Below, piece by piece: positions 1 to 5,311 of a stretch of 6,634 nt of DNA (its first letter is position 1; each line of letters starts with the position of its first letter). The DNA comes from Planctomycetaceae bacterium (lineage in GTDB: Bacteria; Planctomycetota; Planctomycetia; Pirellulales; UBA1268), in NCBI GenBank assembly GCA_947440895.1, contig CANETO010000114.1, positions 1-6,634 on the forward strand. Reading direction: 5' to 3'. The notes below the pieces were generated by a model. It saw only the letters and a list, made by a program, of their open reading frames with translations, searched no databases and was not told the DNA's origin. A program made the position numbers and the translations under genes.

Positions 1-621
1 CATCAGCCATAGCGCCAGTGCCGGCAACACCGTGATGGCGGCGACCAGCACGCCAAGAATGGTCGCCTTGCCGAGAAGGTATTCGATGCGGCCCACAGGC
101 CTTGTGAAATAGACGAGCCAGGCCTTGGCCCGGAGATCCCGTGAGATCAACGACGGGGCAATCAATCCGATGACAACGGCCAGGAGCACTGCCTGCGGCA
201 CCCGCATGAAGGCCAGCAGCAGTCGCGACCAGACTACGTGCCGCGTGTTGGCGACATCGACCTTCGGATCAACGACCGGGGCACCGTCGGGCAGGACGGC
301 CTGATCGTCGCTGGACTTGCGGCGCGATCCGCCCAGCGTATCGGCTAGCACCGTGCCAAGCATCCCCACGCCGTCGAGATTGCGACCGGCCTGGGCGGCG
401 TCGCGAATGCTGACCAGTCGACCCTCGTCGATCGCCTGCTCGAATGCGAAGAAGCTCATCGCAAAAATGACCGCAGGGCTCCACGCCAGCAAGACCATGC
501 GGCGGAGCCAGTGGCTCGTCCACGCCAGCCGGATGCCGGTCGACGCGATCACGCCGATGGCCGAACCAGACCCGCGGCGGTTCCCCTGCCATGCACGGTA
601 GCCGACATCATGGAGTGGCAT
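1..621 (-). CDS. ABC-2 type transporter permease, N-terminal part (runs off left edge)
   Basis: This is the membrane subunit of an ABC transporter, presumably working with the ATPase encoded just upstream. The open frame continues past base 1, so only the first 207 residues are visible. The N-terminus is MPLHDVGYRAW, then GIRLAW near residue 29. Hydrophobic segments lie at about residues 42-60 (MVLLAWSPAVIFAMSFFAF), 143-160 (QAVLLAVVIGLIAPSLIS) and 184-207. Between the first two is a polar loop of about 80 residues, probably extracytoplasmic. The motif APSLISRDLRAKAWLVYFTRP (about 155-175) resembles the 'I..DL...A..LYFSRP' segment that I know from ABC-2 exporter permeases. I chose the ATG at 621-619 because AGGAGG lies 7 nt upstream, and because an ATG at 608 in another frame stops after 19 codons. 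The start lies inside the ATPase gene (14-nt overlap), suggesting translational coupling. The substrate cannot be told from the sequence. Confidence 0.87.
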   Translation of the reverse strand, partial: MPLHDVGYRAWQGNRRGSGSAIGVIASTGIRLAWTSHWLRRMVLLAWSPAVIFAMSFFAFEQAIDEGRLVSIRDAAQAGRNLDGVGMLGTVLADTLGGSRRKSSDDQAVLPDGAPVVDPKVDVANTRHVVWSRLLLAFMRVPQAVLLAVVIGLIAPSLISRDLRAKAWLVYFTRPVGRIEYLLGKATILGVLVAAITVLPALALWLM

Positions 622-1624
622 GGCCAATCCTCCTCTCTGAGGCTTCATGGCCGTCGGCGTCGGCGTCGTCGGCAGCACGCAACGTCTGCACGAACACCTC
701 CTCCAACGGCCTCAGGGCCGGCGTGAGCGACCGGATGACGACGCCCGCGTCGCGGGCACTCTCCCAGACGAGCCCGAGCCGATCAGCCCCCGGCGGTTCG
801 AGCAGCAACGCTCCCTCATCATCGCCGGCCCGCCAGGCCGGCAGACCACGGGCGCAGAGTAGCCGGGCGAGGTCATCGAGCGGGCCGTCGCCTTCCAGCC
901 GATGGGCGGGGATCTCGGGCCGGGTGAGGTCGTCGATGGCGCCGGTGAGCCGCACGCGGCCGCGGGCGAGCACCACCACGCGATCGCAGATCGACTGCAC
1001 GTCGGGAAGCACGTGCGTGGAGACGAGCACGGTCTTGCCGTGGTGGCGAGCGAGCGTGACCAGCCGACCGAGCATCGCTCGTCGCTCGAGCGGATCGAGG
1101 CCGTTGGTCGGCTCATCGAGGATCACCATCTGTGGATCGTGGACCATCGCCGCGGCAAACGCCACCTTCTGCCGCGTGCCGACCGAGAGGGTTTCCACAG
1201 GCCGATACCGTTCCTGTCCCGCGTCGCACCAATCGAGCACTTCGTGGGCCCGCCTGAGGCTCTCCGTACCAGGCAGGCCGCAGAGCCGCGCTGCATACCG
1301 CACCATCTCGACGCCGGAGAGCCCCGGCACGGCGCATTCGTCTTCCGGCACGACGCCGAGAAGCGACCGCACCCGCCGCGGTTCCCGAGCCGGATCGAGG
1401 CCAAACACCCGCACGCTCCCCGCCGCCAGCCGCACAAGACCGAGGATGGAACGCACGAGCGTGCTTTTGCCGGCGCCGTTGGGCCCCACGAGGCCGGTGA
1501 TGCCGGGAGTGACCTCGAGCGACACGTTGTCGAGCACCGTCCGGCTGCCGTAGCGTTTGACCACGCCATCGAGTCGCACGGGCAGGTCGGTCCGAGACAG
1601 ATCATCCCGAGTTGGGTCGCCCAT
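608..1624 (-). CDS. ABC transporter ATP-binding protein (exporter-type)
   Basis: This cytoplasmic ATPase, 338 residues, would power the permease encoded immediately downstream. Visible motifs in order are: Walker A GPNGAGKST (47-55); a Q-loop region VVPEDE (about 91-96), with Glu where many ABC proteins have Gln; a signature TLSVGTRQK (145-153), which departs from LSGGQ; Walker B MVILDEP with catalytic Glu171; D-loop GLDP (175-178); and switch His204 in STHVL. The fold and the roughly 110-residue C-terminal extension after the nucleotide-binding domain match the CcmA/DrrA-like group of ABC-2 exporter ATPases, which are usually 300-340 residues long. The last 25 residues are acidic and probably disordered (AADDADADGHE). 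The ATG at 1624 is preceded by AAGGA with a 9-nt spacer. It follows frr by 41 nt with no terminator between, so cotranscription is likely. The exported substrate is unknown. Confidence 0.96.
   Translation of the reverse strand: MGDPTRDDLSRTDLPVRLDGVVKRYGSRTVLDNVSLEVTPGITGLVGPNGAGKSTLVRSILGLVRLAAGSVRVFGLDPAREPRRVRSLLGVVPEDECAVPGLSGVEMVRYAARLCGLPGTESLRRAHEVLDWCDAGQERYRPVETLSVGTRQKVAFAAAMVHDPQMVILDEPTNGLDPLERRAMLGRLVTLARHHGKTVLVSTHVLPDVQSICDRVVVLARGRVRLTGAIDDLTRPEIPAHRLEGDGPLDDLARLLCARGLPAWRAGDDEGALLLEPPGADRLGLVWESARDAGVVIRSLTPALRPLEEVFVQTLRAADDADADGHEASERRIGHATP
629..634 (-). promoter_or_regulatory. Shine-Dalgarno AGGAGG for the permease
   Basis: A full AGGAGG lies 7 nt before the ATG at 621, inside the 3' end of the ATPase gene. 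It decides the permease start and supports coupled translation of the two overlapping genes. Confidence 0.8.
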
Positions 1625-1633
1625 GCTGCTTCA

Positions 1634-1638
1634 TCCTT
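1634..1638 (-). promoter_or_regulatory. Shine-Dalgarno AAGGA for the ABC ATPase
   Basis: AAGGA sits 9 nt upstream of the ATG at 1624, within the 41-nt gap after frr. It supports this start over internal alternatives. The gap also has the 10-bp palindrome AAACGCGTTT but no terminator-like hairpin with a T-run. Confidence 0.65.
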
Positions 1639-1665
1639 GGCCCGGGCGCAAACGCGTTTCGCCGC

Positions 1666-2226
1666 TCACTGCTCCATCACTTCTGCTTCCTTCGCTCTCG
1701 CGAGATCGCCCACCTTGGCCTCGTATTTTTTGGTCAACTCCTGCACGTCCTCCTTGGTCGACTCACAGTCGTCCTCGGTGAGCGTGCCGTCGGTCTTCTC
1801 GGTATCGGCCGCCTTGTTGCCGTCGCGGCGAACGTTGCGGATCGCCACGCGGGCCTCTTCGCCCAGTTCCTTGATCCGGGCGGTCATTTTTCGGCGGACA
1901 TCGGTGGAGAGCGCGGGAATCGTGATTCGGATCAGGCGGCCGTCGCTCTGCGGATTGAGACCGAGATCGCTGGCCTGGATCGCCTTCTCAATGTCCTTGA
2001 GCGTGCCGGGGTCGAAGGGACGAACGACGATCTGGTTGGGCTCGGGGGCGCCGACGCTGGCCAGTGCCTTGATTGGCGTGGGTGATCCATAGACCTCCAC
2101 CCTCAGCGAGTCGACGAGGCCGGGGTTGGCCCGACCTGTGCGGATGCCAGTGAGGGCGTGGCGAAACACGTCCACCGCCTTCTCCATCCGTTCCTCGGCA
2201 TCGAGCAGAATATCATCAGCCGGCAT
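1666..2226 (-). CDS. frr: Ribosome recycling factor
   Basis: RRF acts with EF-G to split post-termination ribosomes and free mRNA and tRNA, in the cytoplasm. The 186-residue product has the usual family length (about 185). Family hallmarks are visible throughout: GIRTGRANPGLVDSLRVEVYG near residues 27-47 (the GRA..P/..V.YYG region), VRPFDPGTLKDIEKAI (about 68-83), the SDLGLNP hinge-region motif (about 85-91), DGRLIRITIPALS, the RRKMTARIKELGEEARVAIRNVRRD stretch of the long three-helix bundle, and the tail KEAEVMEQ. The open frame extends upstream to 2400, but the ATG at 2226 is preferred because homology begins there and GGAGG precedes it. The gene heads the minus-strand unit frr-ABC ATPase-permease. 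In many bacteria pyrH lies just upstream of frr; here a divergent unrelated gene takes that place. Confidence 0.98.
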   Translation of the reverse strand: MPADDILLDAEERMEKAVDVFRHALTGIRTGRANPGLVDSLRVEVYGSPTPIKALASVGAPEPNQIVVRPFDPGTLKDIEKAIQASDLGLNPQSDGRLIRITIPALSTDVRRKMTARIKELGEEARVAIRNVRRDGNKAADTEKTDGTLTEDDCESTKEDVQELTKKYEAKVGDLARAKEAEVMEQ

Positions 2227-2493
2227 GGGGGGTCTTCCTCCAAGGAGTGGCGCGACTCGGCAGATGTGCCGCGAACTGCCAATTCTGACAGGCCGACGCC
2301 CTGGGAAGCAAGCGACGTCGCGGGGCTGCTGGTCGTTTGGCGAACACCGTGCCCGTGGGGCCCGTACGGATGGCATGGTGCGTTCAGCGTTTGCGGTCAT
2401 CCTCCACGCGAACTAGCCTTCAGGATGGCCCGCTGCATCCCCGGAGGATGTCTGCAGGGCGTCACTTTCGACGCGCACACCGTAGTGATTCAG
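2227..2493. promoter_or_regulatory. Divergent intergenic region between frr and the repeat-protein gene
   Basis: This stretch of 267 nt separates two genes that point away from each other, so it must contain both promoters or the 5' ends of longer transcripts. I found no convincing -35/-10 pair on either strand. It contains an imperfect dyad, CTGCCAATTCTGACAG, at 2276-2291, about 50 nt upstream of the frr start. A short CATCC/GGATG inverted repeat lies at 2434-2450, ahead of the plus-strand gene. Both strands stay open through it in some frames, but the translations look like GC-rich noise and not conserved protein. Confidence 0.5.
2237..2241 (-). promoter_or_regulatory. Shine-Dalgarno GGAGG for frr
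   Basis: GGAGG (in GGAGGAAGA) lies 10 nt before the frr ATG at 2226, followed by six C residues. The spacer is slightly long, but this is the only good site nearby and it fixes the frr start. Confidence 0.7.
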
Positions 2494-5265
2494 ATGCCGT
2501 CACCAGGCGACCACCGCCGACGCGACACACGAAACAGCCGTGGGCGGCTGGTGCAGGCCGAGGCGCTAGAACCGCGGCTGGCGCTCGCCGCGGCACCGGT
2601 GGACCCCAACACGGGCTCCATCGTCGCCAGCCAGTTCCAGCCCTACGGCTCCTCGCTGCTCGGCACGCAGTTGCTGGATGTCACCGCGGGCGGGGGCCAG
2701 TCCATTCAGCTCACCGCGCCCAACAACAGCGGCACGCCCCCTGCGCCCCCGGCGACCTACGGATACCCACAGTCGCCGGTGAACACCGGTCAGATCACCG
2801 ACAGCCAGGTGAACGTGGGTGGCTTCACGACGCTGGGCATGCAGCTAAAGGATGTGAAGATCACCGGCGGTGCCCTCCGCGTTGATGTGCTCGACGAGGG
2901 GATCGGGAAGCCTGCCGCCGGAGGGACCCAGCCCGTGCCGGCGGGCGGCGCGAACACGCTCCCTGCGATGGTGCCCCCGGGATCGCCTGGAGGTCCCGCC
3001 AACTCCGGCGTCATCATCTCCAGTCAGTTCAACGACGGCGGGTTCGGGCCGCTTGGCATCCAGGCCAGCGGGCTCTCGGTCGGCGGCGACCTGTCGGTCG
3101 TGTCGCGAACCACGCTCGGTGCGGCCGACGTGCCGGTGTCGCCACCCGCCGTGCCCTTCGCTCCGCCGCTGCCAAGCATGAGCGTCAACACCGGCATGAT
3201 CCGAGGCAGTCAATTCGCCGACGGCGGATTCGGCGATACCGGGCTGCAACTGCGGTCCGTGTCGGTCGGCGGTGCGATCGACGTCGCTGCAGAGAAGTTC
3301 GTGATCCAGCCGACGAACGGCCAGGGGAGCCTCGGTCCGCCGAACCTCGTCGGCACGCTCAAGGCGAATTCGAGGCTGGTGATCTTCCCCAAGGCCGCGG
3401 CCGGCTCCGCCCCGCCGACCAGCATGCTCTATCCAGGGATGTTTGTCTTTGGAAAGGGTATCCCGGCCAAGACCGTGGTTCAGTCGATCGTGAATGGCCA
3501 GCGGATCATGCTCTCGAAGCTGCCGCGTGTGACGGGTGCCAGGCAATTATTCTTCTCCGGCCAGAACACGGGCACGAACACTGGTTCGATCGTATCCAGC
3601 CAAGTCGCCGACGGTGGATTTGGCGACATCGGTCTGCAGTGGTCCAACGTGACGGTCGGGGGACGGGTGGCCACGCAGCACAGCGGCCTGCAGATCCAGC
3701 CGGGACTCGACAATGTGAGCTCGATCACGACCGGCCAGAAGCAGTTCGGCCTCCTCGCCACTCCTGGCTTCGCGTCGACAGCTCCATCGAGCGGGCCCGT
3801 CACCCCCGTGGCGCCGAGTGGTACCGCCGGGACCGCAGCCGCGACCGGCTCGAGCAACGACGCGACCAACAGCGGGCGGATCATCGCCAGCCAGTTCGCG
3901 GACGGCGGCTTCGGCGACATCGGCCTGCAGTGGCAGAACGTGCAGGTGAGCGGCAATGTCGAGGCGACGCACAACTCGCTCTCCGTCCAGCCCGAGAACA
4001 CCAACCAGGGTCTGATCACCGTCGCCGACGTCTCGTTCACCTCGTCGCCGCAAACGTTCGCCCCTTCACAGGCCTCCAGTGGCGGCGTGCTGGCAGCAGA
4101 TCCCGCCGTCGTGACGCAGGGAACGCCCGTGTCGCCGAGACTGCCCGCGCCGACGAACCCGGGCATGACGCGGTATCTTTCCAACTCGGCCACCAACAGC
4201 GGGCTGGTCAAGCAGAGCCAGTTCGCCGATGGCGGCTTCGGCGACGTCGGCCTGCAGTGGTCCAACGTGACCGTCCGCGGCGACGTGCAGGTGGTCCACA
4301 ATGCGTTGTCGATTCAGCCCGAAGGGTCGACCCTCGCGGGCGTCTCGGTGCAGAACGTCACGTTCGGCTCAGCGTCGAGCCCGGTCGGCGATCCCCGGCT
4401 CAAGCCGGCGACGCTCGCCAGCCTCACCGTGGGGCCGTCCGGCTCGGCTGGCCCGCCCCCCTTCGTGCCGAATTCGGCCTACGCACGAAAAGCGAACGCC
4501 GTGAACCGGACCAACCAGCAGTATCTGAGCAGCCCGGCCGCTGCCACCTCCCTGCAGTGGAGGTCGGTCACCCGCGACGCCACGGGCCTGGTGATCGTCA
4601 ACAACGTGCTCAAGGTCACGAACAATGGCACGGCTGGGAAGCAGCCCGGCGCGGTGGCGGGCAGTATCAGGCTCAGCGGCATCACCTTCCCGGGCGGCGT
4701 ACCGCCCCGAGTGCTCTCGGCACAACCGTCCGTGACCGCAAAAGCCGCCGCGGTGCCGGCCGTCAGGGTCAACGCCGCCACGAACAGCGGCACGCTCTCC
4801 GGCAATCAGTTTCTCGATGGCGGCACCGGCGACATCGGCCTGCAGTGGCGTGACGTCACGGTCAACGGCTCTGTGCGTATCGAGCACAACTCCTGCTCCA
4901 TCAACGTGGTGGGAGATGCGAACGACACTGGTCCGATCACCGTCTCCGGCATCCGATTCGACTCCGGATGGGCTGCGTTGGGCGCCGCCAGCGACACGCT
5001 CTACCTGACACCGGCAGCCGGGGTCGGGCAGGCCGCTACTGCCGCCACGCCAGCGGTGATCGCCGCAGGCGGCATCAACACGGCGAGCAACTCGGCGACG
5101 CTCACGGGCGGCCAGTTTCTGGACGGCGGCATGGGTCAGATCGGCATGCAGTGGCAGCACGTGACGATCAACTGCCCGATCCGCATCGTCAACAACGTCT
5201 TCTCCGTCACGGTATCGGGCACCAACACGCATGGCGTCTCGGTCCAGGACGTGACCTTCGCCTGA
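2494..5265 (+). CDS. LEPR-motif planctomycetal repeat protein, probably exported; function unknown
   Basis: The product has 923 residues and I do not recognise it as a named family. The N-terminus is short and basic (MPSPGDHRRRDTRNSRGR), followed by ALEPRLALAAAP (LEPRL at residues 25-29), the LEPR-type motif found at the start of many planctomycetal exported proteins. The rest is built from about ten copies of a repeat around SQFxDGGFGDIGLQW, starting near residues 39, 97, 170, 232, 362, 459, 568, 671, 764 and 866, separated by Pro/Ala/Ser/Gly-rich linkers. No membrane span, catalytic motif or C-terminal anchor is visible; the protein ends right after the last repeat strand (VSVQDVTFA). Alternating hydrophobic residues (NVTVxGxVxxxHNxLSI) suggest beta strands, possibly a beta-solenoid. 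Only two cysteines occur (801 and 894). The frame is open from 2158, but homology-like features begin only at the basic N-terminus. ATG 2425 and GTG 2485 remain possible starts, and none of the three has a good Shine-Dalgarno. A structural, adhesive or cell-surface role is inference. Confidence 0.9.
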   Translation: MPSPGDHRRRDTRNSRGRLVQAEALEPRLALAAAPVDPNTGSIVASQFQPYGSSLLGTQLLDVTAGGGQSIQLTAPNNSGTPPAPPATYGYPQSPVNTGQITDSQVNVGGFTTLGMQLKDVKITGGALRVDVLDEGIGKPAAGGTQPVPAGGANTLPAMVPPGSPGGPANSGVIISSQFNDGGFGPLGIQASGLSVGGDLSVVSRTTLGAADVPVSPPAVPFAPPLPSMSVNTGMIRGSQFADGGFGDTGLQLRSVSVGGAIDVAAEKFVIQPTNGQGSLGPPNLVGTLKANSRLVIFPKAAAGSAPPTSMLYPGMFVFGKGIPAKTVVQSIVNGQRIMLSKLPRVTGARQLFFSGQNTGTNTGSIVSSQVADGGFGDIGLQWSNVTVGGRVATQHSGLQIQPGLDNVSSITTGQKQFGLLATPGFASTAPSSGPVTPVAPSGTAGTAAATGSSNDATNSGRIIASQFADGGFGDIGLQWQNVQVSGNVEATHNSLSVQPENTNQGLITVADVSFTSSPQTFAPSQASSGGVLAADPAVVTQGTPVSPRLPAPTNPGMTRYLSNSATNSGLVKQSQFADGGFGDVGLQWSNVTVRGDVQVVHNALSIQPEGSTLAGVSVQNVTFGSASSPVGDPRLKPATLASLTVGPSGSAGPPPFVPNSAYARKANAVNRTNQQYLSSPAAATSLQWRSVTRDATGLVIVNNVLKVTNNGTAGKQPGAVAGSIRLSGITFPGGVPPRVLSAQPSVTAKAAAVPAVRVNAATNSGTLSGNQFLDGGTGDIGLQWRDVTVNGSVRIEHNSCSINVVGDANDTGPITVSGIRFDSGWAALGAASDTLYLTPAAGVGQAATAATPAVIAAGGINTASNSATLTGGQFLDGGMGQIGMQWQHVTINCPIRIVNNVFSVTVSGTNTHGVSVQDVTFA
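2566..2580 (+). other. LEPR-type N-terminal motif (LEPRL)
   Basis: Residues 25-29 of the large protein read LEPRL, preceded by VQAEA and followed by ALAAAP. LEPR-XLL-like motifs after a basic N-terminus are typical of large planctomycetal exported or surface proteins; their exact role in export is unclear. The hydrophobic stretch after it is only about seven residues, shorter than a classical signal-peptide core. Confidence 0.75.
2608..5259 (+). repeat. Ten-copy diverged protein repeat (SQFxDGGFGDIGLQW unit)
   Basis: Repeat starts (the N of N-S/T-G) are at 2608, 2782, 3001, 3187, 3577, 3868, 4195, 4504, 4783 and 5089. The head block is N(S/T)GxIxxSQF, then xDGGFGDIGLQWxxV, then VxGxVxxxHNxLSIQP. 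From the fifth copy on, a tail block (I/V)(T/S)VxxVxF closes the unit: ITTGQKQF at 3724 (weak), ITVADVSF at 4015, VSVQNVTF at 4342, IRLSGITF at 4666, ITVSGIRF at 4936 and VSVQDVTF at 5236. Copies 4-7 are most alike (ADGGFGD core). Copies 1-3 lack the tail block. Copy 8 has lost the SQF/DGG head but keeps SLQWRSVT and VNNVLKV. Later copies recur every 279-327 nt, earlier ones every 174-219 nt, and the step from copy 4 to copy 5 is 390 nt because of an inserted module. Confidence 0.9.
3355..3558 (+). other. Inserted beta-rich module between repeats 4 and 5
   Basis: Residues about 288-355 of the large protein do not follow the repeat. They read TLKANSRLVIFP, then MLYPGMFVFGKGIPAKT, VVQSIVNGQRIMLSK and ARQLFFSG. 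The order 'G..V.G.GIP..T.V.SI.....I.LS......L.F' resembles a short beta-strand motif I know from phage tail-type and large bacterial surface proteins. This is recognition by eye only. It explains the longer gap between the fourth and fifth copies. Confidence 0.5.
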
Positions 5266-5266
5266 C

Positions 5267-5289
5267 GCCTCGCGGACACCCGCCGAGGC
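5267..5289. terminator. GC-rich hairpin between convergent genes, possible bidirectional terminator
   Basis: GCCTCGCGG (5267-5275) can pair with CCGCCGAGGC (5280-5289), leaving loop ACAC and one bulged C at 5283. It begins 2 nt after the stop codon of the repeat-protein gene and lies 22 nt beyond the transporter stop codon on the other strand. Its place in the 46-nt convergent gap fits a shared terminator. Only a weak T-rich stretch (TCTT) follows on the plus strand, so intrinsic termination is not certain. Confidence 0.5.
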
Positions 5290-5311
5290 TCTTGCCGACG
5301 ACTTTCCGCCG

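Noticed and set aside
269..592. Minus-strand 107-codon frame starting at 592
   Set aside because: It lies in a different frame from the permease. The permease frame has a Shine-Dalgarno site, membrane segments and a recognisable N-terminus, while this one has Arg-rich noise.
1645..1660. Palindrome AAACGCGTTT between frr and the ATPase as a terminator
   Set aside because: The stem is too short, has no loop and no following T-run.
591..2092. Long plus-strand open frames opposite the ABC ATPase and frr
   Set aside because: They are antisense to two clearly recognisable genes, have low-complexity Ser/Arg- or His/Arg-rich translations, and are expected in GC-rich DNA.
2158..2493. In-frame upstream extension of the large plus-strand gene
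   Set aside because: The frame stays open but overlaps the start of frr on the other strand, and its translation has no repeat or LEPR-like features. The basic N-terminus and LEPR motif start properly at 2494.
2608..5259. Direct DNA repeats considered as a CRISPR array or mobile-element repeats
   Set aside because: Spacing is irregular, identity is in phase with codons and is strongest at protein level, so these are protein repeats within one gene.
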